Assembly (NCBI GenBank): GCA_965226475.1
Contig: CBDDDJ010000004.1
Span: 930,001-994,000, forward strand
DNA from: JASLMY01 sp965226475
GTDB taxonomy: Bacteria; Pseudomonadota; Alphaproteobacteria; GCA-2731375
DNA: 64,000 nt
Direction: 5' to 3'
Positions 38,472-47,970 of the stretch are shown here, in pieces. The stretch's first letter is position 1; each line of letters begins with the position of its first letter. The notes beneath the pieces are model-generated. The model saw only the letters and a program-made list of their open reading frames with translations. It was not told the DNA's origin and did not search any database. The position numbers and the translations under genes were made by a program.

Positions 38472-40348
38472 TACCAAGCCGGCCGCAATCAATTCTTCCA
38501 GCAGGAGCTCGAGTTTCGCTTCGTCGAATGCGGTCACCGCTGCGATTAATTTCCGGCTGAATTCCCGGCCGATGCAGGCCCCGGCCTGGGCGACGCTCTT
38601 GGCCGGGCCCAGACGGTCGAGGCGCGCCATCAGGCTGTCGCGCAAGGTTTCCGGAATCGCCAGCGTCGAGACCGGGACGGTCAACGTCAGGCCTTCGCCG
38701 ATTTCGCTCAGGACACCGCTTTCTATGACCGCGCGGGTCATCTCTTCGACGAACAGCGGCACGCCGTCGGCGCGGGCGACGATTTCCGTCGTCACCGCGT
38801 CGTGCAACTTTCGAGCCCCGGCGGCAGCGGCGGCGAGTTCCGCCGCGGCGCCGGGCTCAAAGCGGTTCAATGACAGGTGGCTGATATGGCCACCGTCGGG
38901 CCAGGGCGCCTCATACTCGGGGCGATGGGTAATCAGCAAGAGCAATCGATGCTCGGAAACGGTATCCGCCAGCAGTCCCAGCAGTTGCTGACTGGAAGGG
39001 TCGATCCATTGGGCATCTTCGACGATCAATGCAGCCGACCGACCGGCGGTCTGTATCACCAGATGTTCGACAAGCGCTTGTAGTCAATGTGTATTGCGCG
39101 CCTGGGGCGTGAGTACGGGCTCCGGGTAGCGGCCCCTGGCATCGATCGACAGCACCGCCGCCAAGATCGGAATGGTGGTTTCCGGGTTCGAAACCGTGAC
39201 GTTCAATAGATCTGCCAGCTTCTCCAACTTCAAGTCGTCGGAATCCGCGCGATCGATGTCGGCTGCGTATTCGACATGGCGGACGAAGGGGTGAAGTGGG
39301 GTGTTGCCGTGATGGGGACTGCACTGGAATTGATCGCAAGTCTGGCCGTCGCGAGCGATTCTTTCCCGCAGCGCCTGGATCAGCCGGCTCTTGCCGATGC
39401 CCGCTTCGCCGCCGATCAGAACGACTTGGCCCGAGCCGTCCCGAACCCGTCGCCACCTACGTTCCAGCTTAGCCGATTCCTCCACTCGGCCAACAAAAGG
39501 CGTCAAATCGACGGTCGTGGCCGCCTCGAAACGGCTTTGCACCCGTCCTTCGCCGACCACCCGCCAGGCCGGTACCGGTTCGGCGATGCCTTTCAGGTCT
39601 TTCGGCCCCAGGGGATCGAGTTCGAAAAGCCCGGCGATCAAACGTAGAGTATCCGCCGTTACGACGACCGTGTTCGGTGCCGCGACGGCTTGCAAGCGTG
39701 CCGCCAGATTTGGCGCGTCGCCGACCACCGCCTCTTCCTGGGCCGCGCCTTCTCCGATCAGTTCGCCGACCATGACCAGACCGGTAGCAATGCCGCTGCG
39801 GACCGCGAAGTCGCTTTCACCGGCCACGGATAGTTTTTGCATCTCTTCGGTCAGGTCGAGCGCAGCATGAACTGCATTCTCCGAATCATGTTCGCTGGCA
39901 ATGGGATAGCCAAAATAGGCCGTCAGGCCGTCGCCCATATATTTCGCGACATGGCCTTGCCATTTCTCGATGCTGCGTGTGCATAGACCCTGGTATGCGC
40001 GGATGACGGCGCCCATGTCTTCCGGATCGAGACGCTGCGAGAGCGCAGTCGAACCGACCAGGTCGCAGAACAGGATCGTAAGTTGTCGTCGTTCGGCCTC
40101 GCCGACGTTCGATCGGGCTGGCGGTTCTTCAGTTACCTTCGCTGACAGCGCGGCTATTGCCAGAAGCAACTTACGCCTGTGACCAATGGAAAGGCCGAGG
40201 TCGGACAGATCCTGTTCCGTCAGATGAGGCAGTAGATCTGCGTCGATATCGTTATTGGCGAAAACCTCGACGTAGTTGCCGATGAGTCGGACCCGATTTC
40301 CTTGGACACAGAATTGGCTTAATCGAAGTGTCCAAGGAGGACCGGAAC

Positions 40349-40759
40349 ATGGCCGATAATTTTGAGAAGAAAGTTGCTGTTGATGGGCCTGTGGTAAATG
40401 CGGGCGAGCTTGGCTCGTCCACGTTTTCCCCAGGCCAGGCTTTGCCGGCAGGCCCGCTGGGACTTGGCCAGCGATGGACGGTGGCGCGCAAGCGTGAGGT
40501 CGTTCTGCGGCTTTTGCGTGACGAGCCGGTGCAACTTCTGTCGCGCCAGTTGGGCGTAGAGATCTTCCGGCTCGAGCAGTGGCGTGAGAAAGCGATCGGC
40601 GGGATCGACGCCTCGCTCAAGCAACGCAAGGGCGATCCGGTGCAGGCGGAACTGGATAGCGCCATGAAGCGGATCGGAGAGTTGACCATGCAGGTGGAAC
40701 TGCTGGAGGCCAAGACGGAGACCTTCGGCCCTTTGGGGCGGCGGAGGTCGCGGCGATGA
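40349..40759 (+). CDS. IS3-like element OrfA (helix-turn-helix protein)
   Basis: A 136-residue protein like that of copy 1, except Leu for Pro in REVVLRLLRDEPV. Leu fits a helix better, so the Pro in copy 1 may be a damaging change. It overlaps OrfB by ATGA. Confidence 0.85.
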   Translation: MADNFEKKVAVDGPVVNAGELGSSTFSPGQALPAGPLGLGQRWTVARKREVVLRLLRDEPVQLLSRQLGVEIFRLEQWREKAIGGIDASLKQRKGDPVQAELDSAMKRIGELTMQVELLEAKTETFGPLGRRRSRR

Positions 40760-41661
40760 GTGCCGCCACCTCGCCCGGCACGGGTCTGGCCTACGGCCTG
40801 CGGCGGGTCTGCGCCGCCTGGGGCATGGCCCGCTCCTCGTTCTACGCCATGACCTCCGGCCAGCACGCCGAGCAGCCGCCGGCAAAGCGTCGGGGACCGA
40901 AGCCCGCGATCTCGGACCAGGCGCTGCTGGTGGCGATCGAAGCCGACCTGGAGGCATCGCCCTGGGAGGGCGAGGGCTACCGCAAGGTCTGGGCTCGGCT
41001 TCGGGTCTGTCGCGACATCCGGGTTGCCCGCAAGCGGGTGCTCCGCCTGATGCGCGAGAACAATCTGCTCTCGCCCCATCGCTGCCGCCGCCGTGGCGGC
41101 AATCCCCATGACGGTGAGATCATCACTCATGCCCCGAACCTCATGTGGGGCACCGATGGCGTTCGGGTGTTCACGGTGGACGACGGCTGGGGCTGGATCT
41201 TCACCGCCGTCGAGCATTGGAACGCCGAGTGTGTCGGCTGGCATGTCTGCAAGCGCGGCGACCGCTTCGCCGCCCTGCAGCCGATCTCCATGGGGCTTGC
41301 CGGGCTGTATGGCTCGACCGCGGCCGGCGCGGCTCGGGGGCTGGCCTTGCGGATGGATCACGGCTCCCAGTATCTGTCGGACCACTTCACCAACCAGATC
41401 AAGTTCTGGGGCATCCAGCCGTCCTACGCCTTCGTCGCCGAGCCCCAGACCAACGGCGTCGCCGAGCGGTTCAATCACACGCTGAAGGAACAGATCATCC
41501 ATGGTCGCATCTACCGCAACATCGCGGAGCTGCGGGACGCCGTCCGCGACTTCGTCGAACTCTACAATGCCCAGTGGATCGTCGAAAAGAACGGCTACCT
41601 GAGCCCCGCTCAAGCTCGTCAGGCGTGGCACGCCGCGATCTCAATCAGGCCCGCCGCGTGA
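40756..41661 (+). CDS. IS3-like element OrfB (DDE integrase)
   Basis: A 301-residue integrase. It differs from copy 1 by His for Arg in ERFNHTLKEQ and Val for Ile near the C-terminus. Catalytic Asp, Asp and Glu are kept. Confidence 0.92.
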   Translation: MSAATSPGTGLAYGLRRVCAAWGMARSSFYAMTSGQHAEQPPAKRRGPKPAISDQALLVAIEADLEASPWEGEGYRKVWARLRVCRDIRVARKRVLRLMRENNLLSPHRCRRRGGNPHDGEIITHAPNLMWGTDGVRVFTVDDGWGWIFTAVEHWNAECVGWHVCKRGDRFAALQPISMGLAGLYGSTAAGAARGLALRMDHGSQYLSDHFTNQIKFWGIQPSYAFVAEPQTNGVAERFNHTLKEQIIHGRIYRNIAELRDAVRDFVELYNAQWIVEKNGYLSPAQARQAWHAAISIRPAA

Positions 41662-41981
41662 GACAAACGTGTCCAAGGAACCGGGTGCGCTACAGACGTA
41701 GTTGCCGAGACCAATTTCTTCCAACCATTGACTGACGTCATCTGTCATCGATGGCTTCCCTCTCGTCGAAATCTAGCAAAACGTCGGCGGATGCGGAAAT
41801 TGATCGTGCTGCCGACCAGTTCGGAGACCGACCGCATTCTAGGGCACCAATTTCTGGATTTCCCGGGACAGGATTTCCCGGGACAGTATACCTATTTTCA
41901 CATTGATTCTTTAGGAAAATCAATGGCTTGGTTGGCAGGCAGCGCTCCGGGGTCGGCGCCCGGAGCCGAATTCGAGCCCCC

Positions 41982-42374
41982 TCAAACCGGCGTGAACTGC
42001 GGTACCGCCTGCCCGTCCTCGGCGTCCTTGAACGTCACCTTCACCGCCTGACCGATGGCGACCGTGTCGGGATCGCAGTCGACGATGTTGGTCATCATGG
42101 TGACGCCCTCGGCCAGAGTCACATAGGCGATGACGTAGGGGATCTCGCTCCGGCGCATGACGGAATAGCTGTAGACCGTGCCGGTGCCGGCGGCCTCGTA
42201 CCACTCCGTCGCGCTCGACTGGCAGTGGGGGCAGACGACGCGGGGGTAGAAGTGGGTCTTGCCGCACTTCGTGCAGCGTTTGAGAAGGAGTTTGCCCTCG
42301 TTGGCGCCCGCCCAATAGGCCTCGGTCTCCTCGTTGACCACCGGCGCGGTGTAGGTTTTCGTCTGGGCGCTCAT
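41982..42374 (-). CDS. DUF35/OB-fold zinc-ribbon protein, thiolase partner
   Basis: A 130-residue protein with a zinc ribbon (LKRCTKCGKTHFYPRVVCPHC, four Cys) followed by an OB-fold domain (GTVYSYSVMRRSEIPYVIAYV). Such proteins bind acyl-CoA and partner with thiolase-like proteins, for example the steroid side-chain aldolase Ltp2. The start overlaps the thiolase stop (ATGA), which supports a complex made from the two. Confidence 0.88.
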   Translation of the reverse strand: MSAQTKTYTAPVVNEETEAYWAGANEGKLLLKRCTKCGKTHFYPRVVCPHCQSSATEWYEAAGTGTVYSYSVMRRSEIPYVIAYVTLAEGVTMMTNIVDCDPDTVAIGQAVKVTFKDAEDGQAVPQFTPV

Positions 42375-43549
42375 GCGTCGGCCCTCCCCAGGATGACGGT
42401 GGAACTGCCCATGCGCGTGGCGATCGAGCCGCCGGTGCCGTGCGCCAGCGACAGGCGGCAATCCTTCACCTGGACGGCCGGGTGGGCTTCGCCCCGCACC
42501 TGGCGGACCGATTCCAGCACCTTGGTCAGGCCGCCCCGGTTGCCGGGGTGGTTGTTGCACAAGCCGCCGCCGTCGGTGTTGAAGGGCAGCTTGCCCTGGC
42601 CCGAGATCAAGTTGCCGTCGGAGACGAACTTGCCGCCCTCGCCGGCAGCGCAGAAGCCCAGGTCCTCGATCGTCTCCACCACGGTGATGGTGAAGCTGTC
42701 GTAGATCGAGGCGTAGTCGATGTCGGCGGGTTTCACGCCCGCCTCCTCGAAGGCGCGGGGGCCGGAATAGGCGCCGCCGGTGAAGGTGATGTCGACATTG
42801 CCGGCGTCGAGATGCTTCACCGCCTCGCCGTGGCCCAGGATCTTCACCGCCCGGTCGCCCAGCGACTTGGCGATTTCCGGGCTGGTGACGACGATGGCGC
42901 CGCCGCCATCGGAGATCACGCAGCAGTCGAGCCGGTGCAGCGGGTCCGAGATCATCGGCGAGTTCACCACGTCCTCGACCGTCACCACCTTCCTGAGCAT
43001 GGCGTGCTCGTTGTGCTGGGCGTGGTGCGAGGCGGCGACCTTGACCCAGGCGAGCTGTTCGGACGTCGTTCCGTACTGGTGCATGTGGCGCATCGCCGCC
43101 ATGGCGTACATGTTGACCACGGTCGGGCCGTAGACCGCCTCGAAGCCGACGTCGGGGGCGGCGGCGGCATAGACGCGCGGTGCCGTGCCCGTCGCCATGC
43201 CCTCGGCGCGCGGCCGGCCGGCGAGCGTGATCAGCGCCACCGAGCATTTGCCAAGCGCGATCGCCTCCAGCGCGTGGCCGACATGGATCACGTAGGAGGA
43301 ACCGCCAGTGTCGGTGGCGTCCACGTGCTTCAGGTTGGTGAGCCCCATGTATTCGACCATCGACAGCGGCCCCAGGCCCGGCGCGTCGCCGGCGCAGAAA
43401 TAGCCGTCGACGTCGGCCATGGCGAGACCCGCGTCGGCGAGCGCGCCCACGGCGCTTTCCGTGTGGATCTGCGCCAGGGTGATGCCCTCGGCCTTCCGGG
43501 TCGGGTGTTCGTGAATGCCGGCGATGAACGCCTTGCCTCGCAAGCTCAT
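42371..43549 (-). CDS. Thiolase-family protein (lipid-transfer/SCP-x type) lacking the nucleophilic Cys
   Basis: A 392-residue thiolase fold: MSLRGKAFIAGIHEHPTRKA at the start, SDGGGAIVVTS in the middle and the catalytic-loop NHPGNRGG and LAHGTGG motifs near the C-terminus. At the usual nucleophile position the sequence reads DATDTGGSSYVIHVGHALEA with no Cys, so normal thiolysis is unlikely. With the OB-fold partner it may act as a retro-aldolase or other acyl-CoA enzyme, as Ltp2-type proteins do. GAGGAG precedes the ATG. The substrate is unknown. Confidence 0.82.
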   Translation of the reverse strand: MSLRGKAFIAGIHEHPTRKAEGITLAQIHTESAVGALADAGLAMADVDGYFCAGDAPGLGPLSMVEYMGLTNLKHVDATDTGGSSYVIHVGHALEAIALGKCSVALITLAGRPRAEGMATGTAPRVYAAAAPDVGFEAVYGPTVVNMYAMAAMRHMHQYGTTSEQLAWVKVAASHHAQHNEHAMLRKVVTVEDVVNSPMISDPLHRLDCCVISDGGGAIVVTSPEIAKSLGDRAVKILGHGEAVKHLDAGNVDITFTGGAYSGPRAFEEAGVKPADIDYASIYDSFTITVVETIEDLGFCAAGEGGKFVSDGNLISGQGKLPFNTDGGGLCNNHPGNRGGLTKVLESVRQVRGEAHPAVQVKDCRLSLAHGTGGSIATRMGSSTVILGRADA

Positions 43550-43673
43550 ACGGTCTGGCTCCTCGATTGCGGGTGTTGGCCGGGCCGACGAGCGTGGCCG
43601 GCGTAGCGGTTTGCCGGAGTGGGTCGGCCGGTGGGAAATCAAACTCGGGCGCACGCGCGCGCGTCGGCGCAAA

Positions 43674-44582
43674 CTAGCTACTGGGGATCGGCGAGGCAAC
43701 AGGGGAGTCGACGCCCCGGGCCGTCCGGCGGATCCAGGCGAGGAAGGTCGCCAGCGCCGGGCGCTGGTGGCCCGCGCGCCAGACCAGGTGATAGGCGGTC
43801 GGCGGCCCGGCGCCCGCCTCGTGCAGGGCAATGAGGCGTCCGGCGGCGAGATCGTCCTCGACCAAGGTCCGTGCCGTCGCCGCGACGCCCTGGCCCTCGC
43901 GGAGCGCCGCCAGCACCATGTAGCCCGGCAGGCTGGTCACCGGGGGGGCGATGCCATGTCGAGGCCTTGCGCCGCCAGCCACCGCGCGACCTCCATGGTG
44001 CCGAGTTCCTGCAGCCACGGGAGGTCGAGCAGGTCCGCCGCCGCGCCGGACCAGTTGGCGCCGACCAGCTCGGGCGCGGCGACGATGACGAAGTCCGACG
44101 CCACCAGCTCTTCGCTCTCCAGTCCCTCCCAGCCGCCGGCGCCGAACCGGATCGCGACGTCGCAACCCCGGGCCGCCAGCTCGATGACGTCGGCGGTTGG
44201 ATTGACCATCAGCTCGACCTCGGGGTGGGCGGCGCGCAGCAGCGCCATCCGGGGCAGAAACCAGCTGACGGCGAAAGCGGGCGTCATGGTGACATGCACG
44301 GCGCGCGTCGCCTCCGCCGCGCCGAGGCGGCGGAGGCCGGCTTCGATCTCGCCGAAACCGCGCGCCAGATGCTCGGCGAGGATCGCGCCTTCCGCCGTCG
44401 GGGCGATCCCCCGGCCGTCTCGCGCCGCCAGCCGCAGGCCGAGAAACGCCTCGAGCGAGCGGACCTGCTGGGCAATCGCCGCGTGGGTGACGTTCAGTTC
44501 GCGCCCGGCGGCGGAATAGCCGCCGCGCCGCCGCCTCGAAGGCGCGAAGGCTGACCAGGGGCGGAAACCTCTTCCAGTCCAT
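43674..44582 (-). pseudogene. LysR-family transcriptional regulator, frameshifted
   Basis: MDWKRFPPLVSLRAFEAAAR opens the helix-turn-helix domain, but the rest of it (YSAAGRELNVTHAAIAQQVR) is in another frame from about 44520, so an indel lies there. The effector domain (VHVTMTPAFAVSWFLPRMAL, FGAGGWEGLESE) runs to MASPPR at 43937. After a run of seven C on this strand the last ~85 residues (VTSLPGYMVLAALREGQGVA) continue in a third frame. The second break is a homopolymer and could be sequencing error; the first is less easily explained that way. Divergent from no obvious target; the thiolase pair lies downstream. Confidence 0.75.
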
Positions 44583-44841
44583 ATGTAACTACAGCTTATA
44601 TTTGGGCAGGATTTCTGCCTGGCATTCGGTGGAATATAGGCTCATATCATGATGCAGGATAGCGAAAGGAGACGTCAAACGTTTCAGATAATGGCCGACT
44701 GGATGATCCTGGCGGCGCGGATGGAGTCTCGTGACGTCAACCCGCCGCGCCCGACGCGCGACGCGACGCGGCGAGCGGCCCGGTGGTTCCGGCGCAACCG
44801 ACTGTCGGAAGACCGCGGCCGGCGGTGACCGGCCCGGGGCG

Positions 44842-45270
44842 TTATTTGACGACCTTGGCCTCGGCGCGGGAGGAGACGGTGACCAGGTCGATACAGTCGG
44901 CGACCGGCTTGCCGCCCGCCTGGCAGCTCAACATGTCGTTCACCAGCACCTCGCCGATGTCGCCGCAGGCGAGACCGTCGATATCGAAGAGTTTGAGCGT
45001 CCGCTTGCCGGTACGAAGCGTGCCCGCGCTGATCGCGAGCCGTTTCAGCACGATGCCCTGCTTGTCGAAGATGGCGATGTCGAACTTGACGTCCTCGTAG
45101 CGCATCTCGTCGCCGTTCGTGAACAGGAAATAGGCCCGGCAATAGCCCTCGTTGGGCTCGAGCTTGTTGAGTTCAAGGCCGATACCGCCCGCCGCGCGCG
45201 CCGCCGGGGCATGGCTCGCCAACGTCGAAACGGCCAGGAGACCGGCCGCCAGTAAACCGAATATGCGCAT
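44842..45270 (-). CDS. Predicted periplasmic protein, unknown function
   Basis: A 142-residue protein with a signal peptide (MRIFGLLAAGLLAVSTLASH, cleavage near ARA-AG). The mature part contains four Cys (GYCRAYFLF, GLACGDIG, LSCQAGG, VADCIDL), likely two disulfides, and a beta-rich pattern (YEDVKFDIAIFDKQGIVLKR). No family was recognised with certainty. The ~260 bp between its stop and the LysR pseudogene are empty. Neighbours do not suggest a role. Confidence 0.7.
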   Translation of the reverse strand: MRIFGLLAAGLLAVSTLASHAPAARAAGGIGLELNKLEPNEGYCRAYFLFTNGDEMRYEDVKFDIAIFDKQGIVLKRLAISAGTLRTGKRTLKLFDIDGLACGDIGEVLVNDMLSCQAGGKPVADCIDLVTVSSRAEAKVVK

Positions 45271-45454
45271 CGTTTTCCGCCCAAGTTGCCGCGCCTCGAT
45301 GGCGCTCGCCTCGCTTGCCCGCCGGTCCCGAGCCCCCGCCCGACGAACCCGCCCCTTCTACCCCGGCGATTGGCGGAACGCCAGTCCGGCCCGCGCTTGA
45401 CGCGCATCCGGCCATCGCTTAGCCCTGGGGGTGACGGATTGCGGGAGAGGTCGC

Positions 45455-46525
45455 ATGTCGAGGCACGCGCGGAGCGAAGTCGAGCCCTTCCAGCCGGCGC
45501 CGACCGCCTGGTCGAGGCGGGAGATGGCGGCGAGCGAGGAGTGGATCTTTCCCTTGACCGCAGTCCGGCTGGGCGAGCTGGAGGCGGCGATCGACGCGGT
45601 TCGCCGGCGCGGTCTCTCGATCCTCGAGATCGGGCGCGACGACTTCCCCCTGCCGACGCTCGGCCCCGAGCTGGCGGCGCTTCGCGACGAGCTTATCGAC
45701 GGGCGGGGTTTCGCGCTGATCCGGGGCCTGCCGGTGACCCGGCTCGGCCGCGAGCGAAGCGCCGTCGCCTATTGGGGGATGGGCCGACATCTGGGCGAGC
45801 CGATCACCCAGAACCCCCTCGGCCACATGCTGGGCCATGTGAAGGACATCGGCGCCGACGCCGACGACGTCGAAAAACGCGGCTACCAGTCGAGCGCCCA
45901 TCTGCCCTTCCACACCGACGTCAGCGGCGACCTGGTCGCCCTGCTCTGCTTCAAGCCGGGGAGGCGCGGCGGCGCGAGCGCCATCGTCAGCTCGCTCGCG
46001 ATCCACAACGAGATCCTGCGACGCCGCCCCGATCTGGCGGCCGTGCTGGCCGAGCCCTTCTACTGGGACCGTCGCGGCGAGGTGCCGGAGGGCCAGCGGC
46101 CCTATTACCCGCTGCCCGTCTTCAACTATCACGCCCGCCACCTGACGGTGGCCTATCTGCGCCGCTTCGCCGTCTCGGCCCAGCGCTTCGCCGACGTGCC
46201 CGCGATGAGCGCGGCACAGCTGGAGGCGATGGACCTGGTCGACGAGATCGCCAACGATCCCGCCTTCCACCTGGAGATGGAATTCCGCCAGGGCGACATC
46301 CAGATCCTCAACAACCACATCATCCTGCACGCCCGCACCGCCTACGAGGATTTCGACGACCCGGCCGAGAAGCGCCACCTGATGCGACTCTGGCTCTCGA
46401 CCGAGGAGGGCTGGCCGCTCCCCGATCTCCACTATCATCGCTACGGCGCGCCGCCGGGCGTCGGCCGGCCGCGCGGCGTGCATGTGGCCGGCACGGTGCC
46501 GACGGCGCCCCTCGACGTCTCCTGA
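45455..46525 (+). CDS. TauD/TfdA-family Fe(II)/2-oxoglutarate dioxygenase
   Basis: A 356-residue enzyme. Metal ligands H153 and D155 lie in LPFHTDVSGD, and the distal His lies in ILNNHIILHARTAYED, followed by an Arg in RLWLST. The N-terminal ~70 residues resemble the helical lid seen in the larger TauD-like proteins. The family hydroxylates small acids using 2-oxoglutarate and oxygen; the substrate is unknown. I chose the ATG at 45455 because GGGAG stands 7 bp upstream; a GTG at 45431 is the alternative. The next gene starts 19 bp after the stop. Confidence 0.87.
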   Translation: MSRHARSEVEPFQPAPTAWSRREMAASEEWIFPLTAVRLGELEAAIDAVRRRGLSILEIGRDDFPLPTLGPELAALRDELIDGRGFALIRGLPVTRLGRERSAVAYWGMGRHLGEPITQNPLGHMLGHVKDIGADADDVEKRGYQSSAHLPFHTDVSGDLVALLCFKPGRRGGASAIVSSLAIHNEILRRRPDLAAVLAEPFYWDRRGEVPEGQRPYYPLPVFNYHARHLTVAYLRRFAVSAQRFADVPAMSAAQLEAMDLVDEIANDPAFHLEMEFRQGDIQILNNHIILHARTAYEDFDDPAEKRHLMRLWLSTEEGWPLPDLHYHRYGAPPGVGRPRGVHVAGTVPTAPLDVS

Positions 46526-46544
46526 ACCGTTCTCCGGCCCGCCG

Positions 46545-47258
46545 ATGTCCCGCCCCAAGGCCCCGCCGCTCGGCTTCACGCCGACGCCCGAGGGCTTTCG
46601 CCGCGAGGACCTGACGGAGCCGCGGATCGGCGAGATCGGACGCCTGATGGCGGCCGAGGGCGGCTACCGGATCACCAGTGAAGAGGAGCGGGAGACGAGC
46701 CGGCGCGCCCTGGTCGAGGAGGGCGCGCCCGGCGGGGACGTCTGGATCTTCGGCTTCGGCTCGCTGATGTGGAACCCGGCCCTCGACTTCGCCGAGGCGG
46801 TGCCGGGCCGAGTTTACGGCTACCACCGGCGCTATTGCATGTGGACCACCTTCGGCCGCGCCTCGCCGGAGCGCCCGGGCATGGTGCTGGCCCTGATGCC
46901 GGGGGGCAGTTGCCGGGGCCTGGCGATTCGCATCCCCCGGGACCGCGCGATCGCCGAAACCCGCGTCCTCTGGCGGCGCGAGATGATCTCCGGCGGCTAC
47001 CTGGCCCGCCGGGTGCCCGTCCGGCTCTCCGCCGGCACGGTCCAGGCCATCGCCTTCGTCGCCAATCCCGACCACCCGCGCTATGCCGGCAAGGTGGACG
47101 AAGCCCACCAGATCGAGCACCTCGCCTTCGCCGAGGGCCGGCTGGGCCGCGCCCGCGACTACCTCCACAACATGAAACGCTATCTGGACGGCCTCGGCGT
47201 CCGCGACGGCCCCATCCACCGCCTGCACCGGGGCGTCCAGGCCCGCCGCGACGAATAA
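46545..47258 (+). CDS. ChaC-like gamma-glutamylcyclotransferase
   Basis: A 237-residue protein with the substrate-loop motif IFGFGSLMWNP near residue 68, YGYHRRYCMWTTFGR, and the acidic region DEAHQIEHLAFAEG. ChaC enzymes cleave glutathione to 5-oxoproline and Cys-Gly. The ATG at 46545 has only a weak ribosome site; a GTG at 46482 would overlap the dioxygenase gene. Likely co-transcribed with the dioxygenase. Confidence 0.85.
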   Translation: MSRPKAPPLGFTPTPEGFRREDLTEPRIGEIGRLMAAEGGYRITSEEERETSRRALVEEGAPGGDVWIFGFGSLMWNPALDFAEAVPGRVYGYHRRYCMWTTFGRASPERPGMVLALMPGGSCRGLAIRIPRDRAIAETRVLWRREMISGGYLARRVPVRLSAGTVQAIAFVANPDHPRYAGKVDEAHQIEHLAFAEGRLGRARDYLHNMKRYLDGLGVRDGPIHRLHRGVQARRDE

Positions 47259-47294
47259 CGCCAAGCGCCCCGGATGGCCGCGCCCCGGCGCCGC

Positions 47295-47537
47295 TCACCC
47301 GCAAGCGGCATGGGCCTTGACCACGCGTTCGGTGGAGGCGGGATGGCTGGCCCGGCGCGCCGCCGGACGGACCGGCCGGCGCACCAGCTCGCCGCCGCAG
47401 TTGGGACAGACGCCCTGGAAGCGCGTCGTCGCGCAATCGCGGCAGAAGGTGCATTCGAAGGAACAGATCATCGCCTCGCCGCTCTCCGCCGGCAGATCGA
47501 TGTCGCAGCATTCGCAGTTGGGTTTCAGGATCAGCAT
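47295..47537 (-). CDS. DUF1272 family zinc-binding protein
   Basis: An 80-residue protein, MLILKPNCECCDIDLPAESG, with eight or more Cys in CxCC, CxFECTFCRDC and CPNCGGEL patterns, which I recognise as DUF1272. It probably binds zinc; function is unknown. The C-terminal tail is Arg-rich and variable. Confidence 0.85.
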   Translation of the reverse strand: MLILKPNCECCDIDLPAESGEAMICSFECTFCRDCATTRFQGVCPNCGGELVRRPVRPAARRASHPASTERVVKAHAACG

Positions 47538-47673
47538 GGAATTCTGTCCTCCAGCTCGCTCATCTGGTATTCCGCTGCCGAGCCTACCGCGCCCGCCGCC
47601 TGTTGCAAAAGCGTTCGCGGGCCACGAGACTGCGATTGCAAGATGATCGAAGGATGCTCGACGATCACGGCTG

Positions 47674-47967
47674 GTGCAATTCGACCTCGACGATGGCGGC
47701 ACGATGCTGGTCGAGGTCGACGATGGGGGCGGTTCGAAGCTAGCCTCCGGCACGCCCGAGAAAGCCGAAAAATCGTTCGAGGAGGCGGTGAAGGTCATCC
47801 AGCCCGTGGGCCGGTCCGTGCTGGCACAGGGCCGCGAACTGAAGCCCCAGGAGGTAACCGTCGAGGTCGGCATCAAGCTCTCGGCCAAGGCCGGTGCCAT
47901 CCTCGCCAGCACGGCGGCGGAGGGTCACTTCAAGGTCACCCTCAAGTGGATGCCGGATGCCGTGTGA
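47674..47967 (+). CDS. Trypsin-co-occurring domain 1 (Trypco1) protein
   Basis: A 97-residue protein from a GTG start, ending SAKAGAILASTAAEGHFKVTLKWMPDAV. The FEEAVKVIQPVGRSVLAQ and PQEVTVEVGIKLSAKAGAIL segments are typical of the Trypco1/CU044_2847 family, which accompanies trypsin-like proteases and STAND NTPases in bacterial conflict systems. It lies 3 bp upstream of the protease/ATPase gene, so the two form an operon. The ribosome site is weak and the start uncertain. Confidence 0.85.
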   Translation: MQFDLDDGGTMLVEVDDGGGSKLASGTPEKAEKSFEEAVKVIQPVGRSVLAQGRELKPQEVTVEVGIKLSAKAGAILASTAAEGHFKVTLKWMPDAV

Positions 47968-47970
47968 GGC

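Larger units (their letters stand above)
40283..41694 (+). mobile_element. IS3-like two-ORF element, copy 2 (1,412 bp), with 14-bp target duplication
   Basis: Same ends as copy 1. GACGTAGTTGCCGA (14 bp) is present on both sides (40269-40282 and 41695-41708). It is 2 bp shorter than copy 1 near the right end and differs by a few substitutions. It split the SAM domain of the large cyclase gene after codon 18. Confidence 0.9.
31668..41748 (-). pseudogene. SAM-domain adenylate cyclase / AAA ATPase / TPR regulator, broken into four pieces by insertion sequences
   Basis: Pieces on the minus strand are 41695-41748, 38472-40282, 36328-37332 and 31668-32313. Joining them without IS3-like, IS630 and IS21 elements, and with one copy of each target duplication, gives 3,495 bp, exactly 1,165 codons. 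Domains in order: SAM domain (MTDDVSQWLEEIGLGNYVEVF), class III cyclase (LTILFCDLVGSTALSQRLDP), ATPase with Walker A GGEAGIGKSRL, VEDAQWIDPSS sensor region, then TPR repeats to the end. One in-frame TGA remains at 39084-39086. The intact family consists of large multidomain regulators making cAMP. The gene is dead. Confidence 0.9.
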
